A stretch of DNA of 64,000 nucleotides, taken from Pomphorhynchus laevis (lineage: Eukaryota > Acanthocephala > Palaeacanthocephala > Echinorhynchida > Pomphorhynchidae). Of the stretch, positions 50,045 to 59,876 are shown one piece after another. Made by a program: the position numbers and the translations under genes. The notes beneath the pieces are model-generated. The model made no database searches and was not told where the DNA came from. It was given only the letters and a program-made list of their open reading frames with translations. Position 1 is the first letter of the stretch. Every line of letters begins with the position of its first letter. The DNA is taken from assembly GCA_012934845.2 (NCBI GenBank), contig WNNJ02003493.1:62001-126000 (forward strand), read 5' to 3'.

Positions 50045-51100
50045 GTTGATGAAAACACACATTGGCGTGTTTTATTATTCGGTAAATATTAATTCTGGCG
50101 TACCGCAGGGATCAGTCCTTGGCCCACTGCTCTTTATAATCTTCATTAATGATCTGCTACTCCGCTTATCATGCTCTCATCTAGCGTTTGCAGACGATCT
50201 AAAGATTTGGTCGATCATTAGAAGTCCTGCTGATCGAGTATCGTTACAAAATGATCTAAACTCCCTGATCAAGTGGTGCGATTCTACCGGACTACGGTTG
50301 AATGTTGATAAATGTGTCCTCATGCAACTAGGTCGCCCTATTGAAACTCTAAGGTACTTTATTGGAGATATGGTCTTAAAGGAAGTGTCTCATCATAAGG
50401 ATTTAGGGATTATTGTCCATAGATCCTTGAAAACAAAGTTGAACACCGACTTCTTTCTAGGTAAAGCTACTAGGGCGTTATATTGTATTAAAAATGCATT
50501 CCTCAGGTTAAGCTGTCACATGTTCAAGAGGTTATTCATCTCCATCGTCAGGCCACACTTGGAGTACTGCATTCAGGCTTGTTTCCCTGTCACTAAGCAA
50601 GAACTATTAGACCTGGAGTCTATTCTTAAGCGCGGATCGAGGCTCTGTATTGGCTTAAGTGGTATTGACTATTATGTACGTCTAAGTCGTATTGGGATGT
50701 TGTCGGTACGTGAGAGGTTCATATCCTTGGAAATGCTATGTATATGACATATGTCGAATGATGTGGTAGGTTATCCCACCGATGTAATCACTAGGCGGGT
50801 AGATCAGTTGCGGGGACATAGCAGAGTCTTGTATAAATTTAGATTTGGCAGATTACCAAAAGTGTATAGACTCTCAAGAAGAGGAATTAACATGTGGAAT
50901 TCGTTGCCTGAGGAAGTCGTTGCAGCCCCCAGTTTGAGAACGTTTAAATCACGATGCTACAAATGGATACATGAACAATGCCGCCATTCAACACTACCAC
51001 TGGAATACCCTAATTAGCTACGTTGACTGACCATTTGCTTTTTTTTGGACTCTGCCTGAATAGCCTTTTGGCTTTGGTATGTATTGGAATAATAATTAAA
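50045..51100 (+). mobile_element. CR1-like LINE, 5'-truncated
   Basis: The + strand opens inside the RT: NSGVPQGSVLGPLLFIIFIN, then HLAFADDLKIWSIIRSPADR (FADD box at about 50191), LDLESILKRGSRLCIGLSG and, after one stop, VDQLRGHSRVLYKFRF...RRGINMWNSLPEEVV...SLRTFKSRC. This is the CR1 C-terminal signature. The 3' end is an AATAATAATT tail. One stop at 50748-50750 is the only break in 975 bp of frame, so this is among the youngest copies in the window. It lies inside the reverse L2-type copy. Confidence 0.85.
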
Positions 51101-51419
51101 GGTAAAGATGCTGATATACGATTCTTTTAGGAAGTAGTATTCGTCTTATTAAATCGTGGTTTGAGCATTGATGATAGATAGTAGGAAAAGGGAGAAGATA
51201 TAGTTTATTTCTGGAACGTTGATTTAAATAACTTAATGACAACAGAAAAACGAAATTTATCGGATAATGTATTAAACAGGTACTAGGAGGTTTGACAGAG
51301 GGGCTGAGCAAGGGGAGAGGAAAGATCTATTTAAGTCAGATATATCAAAGCTGCTTGTTCTATTTGTCATCAAATATTCTAATGTTTGCCATTAAATGTT
51401 CTATATAATTGATCAATTG

Positions 51420-51560
51420 ACTAGGCCGCAACAGCGCTAACTTGGCAAGTTTTAGATGCTGCGTAAAAACCAAAACCTGCGAGTTCCTCGTTCGACCGCA
51501 AAGCAATATTGCAAGAACATATTAAATTATTGAAGATGATTTAGAAAAAAGGCAATGATA
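51420..51560 (+). repeat. Repeat encoding [13 protein letters not shown] peptide
   Basis: The + frame at 51476-51541 reads [20 protein letters not shown] then MI and a stop. A second copy on the - strand at 38709-38774 reads [20 protein letters not shown] then MI and continues open. Most base differences between them are synonymous. I do not recognise the protein. Confidence 0.6.
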
Positions 51561-51858
51561 ACTTATTGGCCCATTTTGCTAGAATCGTTATTGTATTATT
51601 TTATTTTGTAAAAAAATATATCCAAAAAATATTATTGTATATATTATAATATTTTTAGAATAAAAATAAAAGAATAACTCGTGAGGATCGACAGTATGAA
51701 CAATTGGAGAGTGAACAAGCAGATAATTAAAGGTTTTCCAAGTATACTTTTGATCTGATACAGGTACGATGGTTTTATACCAGAAATGTTTACATTTATA
51801 ATGTAGAAGAGAGTTGTTGGAACGTCGAAGATTTAAGTAATGAGCACGATAACTAGAG

Positions 51859-51925
51859 TTAGTGGTCATGTAAGCGTGCATTTTGCACGCATTTGCCACG
51901 TTAAATAAATTATTGTATTATTAGA
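51859..51925 (+). mobile_element. Solo 3' end of the L2-type LINE
   Basis: This short insertion of about 66 bp contains TTAGTGGTCATGTAAGCGTG, the hairpin GCGTGC-ATTTT-GCACGC (51874-51890), CATTTGCCACG and an AATAAATTATTGTATTATT tail. It matches the end of the copy at 43581-43640. It represents an extreme 5'-truncation inside the reverse L2-type copy. Confidence 0.8.
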
Positions 51926-53597
51926 TAGGAGTGTGACCACGTTTGAGAAAACGAAGAAAAAATATAAAAGAATGATATAGAATGCGCTTAGAAATTCAAC
52001 AGTCAGATTTGAATCAAGGTACACACGAGGAGCGTTTTAAAAATCGGGATTGGTCAGATAAAATGATATCGAGGATTATCGATAGTCCATGGTTGAAAAG
52101 TGATGATAGACTACAGCTGTAAGAGAGGAATGTCGAGGAGTTAGTGTGTTCGACTTAAAGTTGGAAAGGCACGAAAGAGAGTGCACGGGATTGTAATATT
52201 AACAGCGATAAATTAATAATAGGAAACACTAGGATCTGTGATTGTTGAGGTAGCGTATGCATTTAGACTGTTGGGAAAGCGATAAAAGAGCGCCACCAAT
52301 AATATTAGTGGAAAGATTTTTATTAAATGGAGAATTAAGTCTGACAGAAGACTGACACGTTTCACGGAATGGGAATTAGAAGATATATCTAGACGGATGT
52401 TGAAATTTGAAAACGAGGCAATACGATGGAGATGAACTCGGGCGGTAGATGCTTGTAACTTGAGTAGGGAAAAATTAAGTTTATAGAGGATCAATTCGAA
52501 TGTAGTATATGTCAGAGGAATCGATTTTCTCAACAGTTGCAGGGATATTAGCGAAAGTGACGATTTCGCAATGATTAGAAGAAGTAGTTGGTGTTGTTGA
52601 GTCAATAAGTCGAGCGGAGTCAACAAGAGAAAATATGTAGAAATGTAAGTTACGGATATTAAGGTCGTCAGAATTAGTATACCAAGATTCAGTCAGGCAT
52701 AAATAATCAAGTGATTGTTGTGCAAAGTATTAAGAAGTAAGTCATTATGAAGAATAAAAGTGGTGATATAGGTCACCACTGGGGAGATATAGGTCGCCAA
52801 CAGATTTTTGGATGTCGGCGCACTACACCAAAAATCTATTTAAATTTTTGATGGTAAGATATGATTCGTTTTTGACTTAGCGTCGACGCTTTTCAAGATT
52901 AGCAGATGATGATTACACTAGTTTAAACTGTCGAGATTGGATATAAAAGACTTACATGCGGTTTATAAGAACATCCTTTAAAAGTGAGGGACAATAAGAA
53001 TCGGGGGCAAAAGCGGATTCATTAAGACGATACACAGAAAGAGGAGAGACATCAGTGAAGATAGAAGAATTGTTGGTATGAAGAATCGTTGCAAAGAGCG
53101 ACCGAAATCATAAACATCGGCATCAAAACGGTCTTGAAGAGAAAATAAATCAGAGGGCTTAAGATTACTGAACCTTCTAAACTATTCCATATTCTTCCTG
53201 TTTATTCTAGCGAAGTCTCTATGGCTCTCCTCTCTCTATCTCCAATATATCTTCGCCTGACAACCCTATTTCCTACATATGTACTTGAATCTATTCATTC
53301 AATCATATCCTCGTTCCTTACCACCCTTTTCAATTGTTACATTCGTAGCTGCATTTTCCGGAGAATTCAAGAGCAGCCATCGTACGTCCTCTTCTATAGA
53401 AACCGTATCTTGATACTTTGCTTCCATCTTCATACATCCTGATTTCTCTTATTCGACGCTATCTAAACTCCTTGAGCGTCTCATGTTATATTAAGTCAAT
53501 CTATAACTTGTTTTCTCAAATGTATACACTTTTTTCAGTCTGCATTCCATTCTAATCACTCTACTCAACTCTTTTGACAAAAAGTTTTCCGTAGGGG

Positions 53598-55075
53598 ATT
53601 ATTGCAAGGTAATCGAAATTAATACTGGTATAAAACACTATTTCAGTATTAATTCTACAAAAGAATTTTTAGAACAGACAAAAGGAATAAATTTTCAAAA
53701 TATAAATACATACGATTTTAGTACGCTTTATACAAATCTAGATTTAGTAGATATTAAAGAAGCATTAGTAAAATTAATTAATCGTATATTCTGAAAAAGT
53801 CGGGCTTTGCGTGGACACAATTTTACTTTAGCCCATCGCCGAGTTATACGCTCTAAAACTGTACAATTTGGACACCGAATCGTAGGTAAGTGGAACCGAT
53901 TAAGTGAAGAAATTGTCAACTCAAGATCGGTTTCAGCATTCAAACATAAACTTTTGTGACTTTTGTTTGTGAGTCTTTTTTTTTCTTTACTTTTCCTTTT
54001 CTTTTTTTTAACAGTGCAACTGTGAGCTTTGCTCGTCTGTTTGTCGAAATAATAATAATAATAATAATAATAATATATGTTATAATAATTATAACGCCTA
54101 TCTAACAAAAATTAAACCATCAAGTAAATATAAATATATGGATAAAATTGAATTTTAGAATCCTTAAATATCTTGACAAATCAAAATTATTTAAAAGTAG
54201 GGAAATCTATATTTAGACAAATAAAAGGTGTTCCAATGGGTGCTAATAGTAGCCCAATTATAGCTGACTTGTTTTTAAGCTTTATAGAATATGAATTTGT
54301 TCATAACTGTTTAAAAACTAAATCTAAATTATAAAAAAAGATATGAAATATATGCTTCGATATATTGATGATATATGTGTATTTAACTCTAATAATTTTT
54401 AACCAATAAGTGAACAATTTTATCCAGGTAGTCTCATTTTTAATAAAACAAATATTAATGATAAATAAGGTGTATATCTAGATATGAACATTAAATTAAC
54501 ATTAACTAAAACTACTATTAATTTATATCGTAAAGATGACATATTTAAATTTACAAGAAACATATTTTTGCATGAGCATTCATGCATACCATATGATATA
54601 AAATATAATACATTAAATAATGAAATTTTAAGAATTGCAACAATATGTAATGATATTGGCTTTCTTCAAAATCATTTAAATAATTTAATAGATACATATT
54701 TTAAACTAGGTTACTATAAAAATAACATCAAGCAGAAAATAGTAAAATATATAAATCAACACAATAATATAAAGAATAAATTTAAACTCTTAAGTGGCAA
54801 ATTTTTATGGATGGATAATAAATAATATACTTTGTATTAGAATAAGATACTAGATAGTTTTATCAGAGGAAATACATCATTAGCGGGTATTTGGCCCCGC
54901 TGCTATGTTGGGTAGAGTAGTTAGGGCCGAAACCAGATAGCATAACAGTTTCTCCTGATGACCTCTAATTTTTATTCTGATACAACGTCTGTTATTTATT
55001 AGTCAATTCATAAAAATGACGTTTATTTTGAATTTCAATTTTTTATTTTAACTTAATTTAAATTATAGAAAATCG
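53598..55075 (+). mobile_element. Penelope-like element, 5'-truncated, with a LINE insertion
   Basis: The + strand starts inside the RT and has YDFSTLYTNLDLVDIKEALV (53713-53785), then, after an insertion at about 53800-54075, MDKIEF..., FRQIKGVPMGANSSPIIADL-like sequence, MKYMLRYIDDICVFNSNNF (YIDD), and the open frame MNIKLTLTKTTINLYRKDDI ... GKFLWMDNK (54484-54825). The structured block (GGCCC 54893-54897, GGGCC 54924-54928, GAAA) and an AT-rich tail follow. Stops show that the copy is dead. Confidence 0.88.
53800..54075 (+). mobile_element. CR1-like LINE 3' end nested in PLE
   Basis: An open + frame reads RALRGHNFTLAHRRVIRSKT, VQFGHRIVGKWNRLSEEIV and NSRSVSAFKHKLL-stop, the CR1 C-terminal pattern (RGH..., V..WN.L.EE.V....S...FK..L). 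A pyrimidine-rich untranslated region and an (AAT)n tail follow. PLE sequence on both sides matches the uninterrupted copy at 28040-28140, with about 10 bp missing at the junction. Confidence 0.82.
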
Positions 55076-55320
55076 AAAAACTTTAATTACTTTAAGTATT
55101 TTATTCATATAGACAGAAAGTGGTTTTAATGTACATTTAAACGCACTACATATGAACCTAGGTTTTATTGGATTTTTATGTAATTTTGGATTCCAATATA
55201 ATATAGGTATAGTTTTATTATCTGATTCAATTTTTATACCCTTTTTATCCATTATAAAACAATGACTTGAAATAATTGTTTTTACACTAAATAGTGCTTA
55301 AAAGTCTTGTGATAAATAAT
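55075..55320 (-). mobile_element. Inverted Penelope-like RT fragment
   Basis: The - strand (55058-55252) reads MDKKGIKIESDNKTIPILYW, NPKLHKNPIKPRF, ICSAFKCTLKPLSVYMNKIL. (LP)KLHKNP is a PLE RT hallmark. It is inverted with respect to the PLE on its left and is flanked by direct copies of the PLE tail. Confidence 0.85.
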
Positions 55321-55324
55321 AATA

Positions 55325-55568
55325 TTATAATAGTTCCTCCTGATGACCTCTAATTCTTATTCTGATACAACGTCTGTTTTTTATAAGTCAATTCATAAAA
55401 ATGACGTTTATTTTAAATTTCAATTTTTTTTATTTTAACTTGATTTAAATTATAGAAAATCTAAAAACAATTATTAATTTTATTATTTAATTATTACTTT
55501 TTGATTTAGCATTATTATGTTTTGTTTAGTTTATAATTATATTAAATACGTAGACTCAGTTTGCTGAT
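55325..55568 (+). mobile_element. Second Penelope-like 3' tail of the cluster
   Basis: It repeats the tail at 54935-55075: CCTCCTGATGACCTCTAATT, the AT-rich tail and the terminal ACGTAGACTCAGTTTGCTGA (55548-55567). The L2-type RT resumes about 15 bp later. Confidence 0.82.
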
Positions 55569-56928
55569 TTGATGTGATCTACTTTAAGCCCGCGATATAA
55601 AACTATGCAATGTCGTAATCTCTGTTAACCTGTCTTCTGATTGTGATATTGCTGATCATTCTGTTCTACTATCTCAGCTTCGCCAATACTATGGTTTCTC
55701 AGTTTCTATTGTACCCTGGTTCACATATTATCTCTCCAATGCTCTTTTTGTGTTTATATTCAAACTCCTCGTCATCTATGTATTATTCCATCTCACATGG
55801 TGTTCCACAAGTCTCCATTTTAGGTCCTCTTCTTTTCCCCCTTCTTCCAGGCGACCTGCCTTATATAACTAGTGACTATAATTTTTATCTGATGGATGAT
55901 GCCTATGATATCCTTATCTAATCTCATGCGCATCATCTTTGTATATACGACCCCCTACTTCTGCCACAAATTTTCTTATGTCTATCTCCAACCATTTTTC
56001 CTTTCTTCGTCTAGCTCTTAATCATGAAAAGTCCAAAATCATGATGATCATCCCTATTTTATCTGTTACTTCTCCTATTTTATCTGTTAATTCGATCATT
56101 CTCCCAATCGTTAACAATATGATTTTCTTAGCTTTTCACTTCGACAATTTCCTTTTAATTAAACCTTTTATTCATGACAAAGTTCGCTATTCGCTCTTAT
56201 TTCTTCTAGATCTCCGTCGCATTCGTAGGATGATCAACTTCCGTGCTTGTCTCGTTCTCATATCTAATCTCCTATTTTTCATAATCGATAATAGCCTTAG
56301 TTTTTTAGCCACTTTGAATTCTGCCTTTTTATCTCTCAAACGTATTATAAACTCTGCTGCTCGTGTTCTTTTGCTTCTTCGCCGCTTCGACAATATCTCC
56401 CATAAACTTTCAGTCCTATCTTGGCCCACAATAAGTTTCGTGTTGAATTTTGTTTGCGTATCGTTACCTTTCGTCATATTTGGTCACACACCATCCTACT
56501 TGCAATTGCTTATCTTGATGATTCATGTTCTTTCTTCTTGGATCTGTGATCAAGTGATTCTCTAGTTATCCACGTCCCTCCGAAGTCATTCAATTCTGTC
56601 CTCCGCTCTTTTATCATCATGCTTTACTTGCCTGGAATTCTTTGCCAGCATACGTCCGTTCTTTCTTGTTGCTTCAACTATTCATATAACGTCTACTTTT
56701 CTGTACTATGGCTACTCCTTTACAATAAATCAAGAAATACATTCCGTCAACATCTCATCCAACTCACTTCATACCACTTTAACTAAACCACTCAAATTTT
56801 TGTTTTCCCACGACGCCATACCACATTCCACTCATATCCCTTATCTTAAATATACTTGTTTTAATTTCATTAACGTTTAAATTTTACATTCTATTTTTTA
56901 TTTTCTTATTTTTGTATTTTAACATCTT

Positions 56929-57195
56929 CATTCCCTTCGTTATCACATCTCCATTCCCTTCGTTATCACATCTCCATTCCCTTCGTTATATCCTCTTAAT
57001 CACATCTTAATCAGATGTGATCCTTCTTAATCACATCTCCATTCCCTTCGTTATATCCTCTTAATCACATCTTAATCAGATGTGATCCTTCTTAATCACA
57101 TCTCCATTCCCTTCGTTATCACATCTCCATTCCCTTCGTTATCACATCTCCATTCCCTTCGTTATCACATCTCCATTCCCTTCGTTATATCCTCT
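56929..57195. repeat. Minisatellite with 23-bp and composite units
   Basis: The 23-bp unit CATTCCCTTCGTTATCACATCTC-type (written here as CATTCCCTTCGTTAT plus CACATCTC) occurs about nine times. Two composite units add a segment holding the 9-bp hairpin ATCACATCT / AGATGTGAT. It lies between the end of an L2-type copy and another LINE fragment. Confidence 0.9.
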
Positions 57196-57835
57196 TTCAG
57201 GTCACTCGGGTTGCCTGCGAGAATTGTTAACAGAGTGGAGATATTGCTGTACACCAAGCGTTTCTACTATGAAGATGACCCTGATGCGCGTCAATTTTAC
57301 CATATTACCGGTGTGCATCAAGGATCCCCACTTTCTCCAATTTTGTATCTAGCAGCCTCTATTATAATCTACAAAACATTTAAATGCGATCAACATCTTG
57401 TGGTATACGCTGATGATACCACAGTCATGTTCTCTGGACGCAGGTGCAAAGATGTAGTCTCGGACATCATCCGTTTTTTATAAGATAAAAAGACTAGCCT
57501 ACCGCATCCAATCTTATTCTAAATTCGTTTAATTTGCAGGTGGTCGACTTTTATGGCGCCCTCGCCACAAAGAAAAAATGAAAGAGATTAGCACTCTCAG
57601 CTCTATCTTCCATATTGACTAATCAACCATTCCCTACCTACACAAGTCGAGTTAAATACCTGGGGTTTATCACTACGGTGAACTGGCTAGCGAAAGCTGA
57701 CCTGGATGGACTTAAACGTATCCTGAAGAGATCTAGGCGGGCCCTGAAACGGGGTCAGCAACTGTCATGTTGGCTTTCCGACACAACATCTTGTGTCGGA
57801 AAGCAAAAAATCGTATTGTAAAATAGTCATTGCTT
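57195..57835 (+). mobile_element. LINE RT fragment, clade uncertain
   Basis: The + strand reads RSLGLPARIVNRVEILLYTK, GVHQGSPLSPILYLA, VVYADDTTVMFSGRR (YADD intact) and, after a stop, TSRVKYLGFITTVNWLAKAD then RSRRALKRGQQLS. This is an APE-type LINE RT palm and thumb, perhaps of the Jockey/I-like group. It ends in a perfect 14-bp hairpin at 57773-57804. Confidence 0.68.
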
Positions 57836-59876
57836 TTTCGGAGTCATGACAATAACGTCTTTGAAGGGAATAAAGAGGACACACAAGTGAAGTTACCACC
57901 TTTTGATTTTCGGTTGCTCTAATTTAAATGCTAATTTTAATTATTTTTCTTCTCTTTACGTCATGTATTGATAGTTATTTGGTTTATGCTGTTGCTATTT
58001 GTTGCTTTTTTACTTCATATAAATATGTTCATTACAGATCAACGAACAACCAATTTTGCGTTTTTATTAATTTTATGCTTCAATAAAATATTTGTTGATT
58101 AGCTTGGAAATTTGTGAATTTTGAATACATTGATACATGATGATGTTTAAATATTTGTTTTATTTCTTTTTTATTACTTGCTTGCTTTAATTATAGATCT
58201 GCGATCGATCAATGTCAACTTACAATGAGATTAAAATAAATGTGAGCAAATCAAGGTCTCAATCAAAGCAGCATCATCAACAAACCAAGTACTAATTTTT
58301 GTGATTAAATAATTTTTAAAGAATTGTTATGAATGTCAAACAATAAATTATAATTATATCAATAAATTAGAACTATCTCTAATTATATAACGTGTTTGTA
58401 ATATTTTTTTATATTCTAAAAGAAAAAGTTTATTTTTGCAATCAAACAAACGAGGCATTTTAAAATCATTTAAAATCAAAGAACTTTCCCATAATACGAT
58501 AAATTTTTCTTTTGGAGCGAGGTGCTCGGAGGCAAAGTGACGATGTGCTTGCCAATGAGAATGCAATGTCGGGTTGTTATTCACGGTACCATGAAGTTAT
58601 GCCATTTGCAACATCTTCAACATTGTCCCAAACTCGTGCAGCTAATACACTTTACCAATAATTTTTCTTAGCAGTTTTATCGTGCTTAGAAAAATTACGG
58701 TCCACGCAATTGATCGTGTGTGGACAGTAGTTTTAGGCTAATGGACTAAACGACTTGCTTTTACTGCTTCAAATGCTTAAAATGGCATATGCACAGTCGC
58801 TATAATAATTGTGAGATTAGTGATAGCTGCGGCAAAATGGCGGAATTATTTCAGAATTAATTCAGCATTGACTTTAATTGAGTTCGTTTACACGTAACAA
58901 ACCTGCATACTCCTGTTATAACACTTATAACACTGACGTGATCGGTAGATCAGACTAAAATCTAACTTCTTGTGAGTGAAGGTATATGCAGTTGTAAACA
59001 ATGAACGAATGATACCTTAGCTGTTGTCTGCTGCGAAATCACATTGTATGAAGTAGCAAAAGAAATAATTTAAACCAAAGTAGTAACATGAGTCCAGGAT
59101 AGTCGATATTAAGCCACAATTTCCAGTTTCTGTCTCCATCTTCATTTAAATATGCGTCCGCTGATGTTTGATTAGCTGAAAAGGATCTTCTTAGCATCGT
59201 CTTTAAATATTCTCCTTAAATTCTTCTGAACACTGCCTCTTGGACGCCGCCAGGTTTCTTCTTGATTCAAGTATAACGTTATCTTTTGTATTATAGTCGC
59301 TTTCAATTCGTAGTATACGGCCAAGGTAGCACATTATATTCTTTTGAACCAGATCAGACTTGGAACCGAAAAGTAATAAAGTAAAATTGAAGAACACTAT
59401 TTCACGATCCATAAGACAGATAAGATTAAATAAATTAAAATATTTTCCACCTGACAACTTCAGAATTTTCCTACGAATAATACATTCACTACACAGTCTT
59501 TCAAGAACTGAAATTCACTCACCGATCTCGAATTTTATAGTCGTGATATCTTCTCTAGTATTACAAGACAGCTTATATTCCGAAACTGTTTCATCTTCAG
59601 AGCAAAATCATCAGTTGTGACTAATTACTAAAATGTAGTAGGACATATTCGGGATATTGGGTTTTAATTATTGATATATTGTATTTTAACATTTCCGTAA
59701 CCTTTGAAGACACAAAACAACAGAACAAGCACAAATGTCAATAAAGGGACCAATAATATCTGCTTTATTATTTGACTAGATATTATTACAATTTTTACCA
59801 ATGTAGTAATACGCTTCTAGTATTTTTCTGTCCGAAAAATGGGTTTCTCTTGATAATTATTAACAATTATTTAATG
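57835..59876. other. Unassigned DNA with possible gene remnants
   Basis: Mostly AT-rich. On the - strand 59203-59600 a frame with SEDETVSEYKLSCNTREDIT, then FEIG before a donor-like gtgagt, and KSDLVQKNIMCYLGRILRIE, NTKDNVILESRRNLAASKR looks protein-like but is not recognised. The - frame at 58354-58584 (HWQAHRHFASEHLAPKEKFI) is also unassigned. Confidence 0.35.

Larger units (their letters stand above)
47750..52900 (-). mobile_element. L2-type LINE copy, reverse, interrupted twice
   Basis: Read from 52900 to 47750, the - strand has the endonuclease (LTESWYTNSDDL-like, SNFNIRLDISSNSHSV at about 52400), a linker, the RT start (LPNLFHLLHVYVNEFS, PIYILKSL at 49134-49376) and the RT core with MQYADDILLYSHYLDHLIDD (48601-48660), then a thumb with VYFDNCLSLDPFVRDK near 48350. 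It diverges more from the others than they do among themselves. A CR1-like element in the opposite orientation interrupts it at about 50045-51100, and a short 3' end of its own family interrupts it at 51859-51925. Confidence 0.78.
53150..56780 (+). mobile_element. L2-type LINE copy split by a PLE cluster
   Basis: The RT starts at 53160-53590 (SKLFHILPV-like start, SFLTTLFNCYIRSCIFRRI, SNHSTQ) and stops at the conserved 'aaagttt' phrase. It resumes at about 55585 with the next expected words (CNVVISVNLSSDCDIADHSV), then SISHGVPQVSILGPLLFPLL, YNFYLMDDAYDILI (catalytic box altered), and a 208-codon thumb frame LALNHEKSKIMMIIPILSV ... LRRIRRMINFRACLVLIS (55939-56565). The two halves join as one RT, so about 2 kb of PLE DNA was inserted later. 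No family 3' hairpin is found at the end. Confidence 0.82.
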
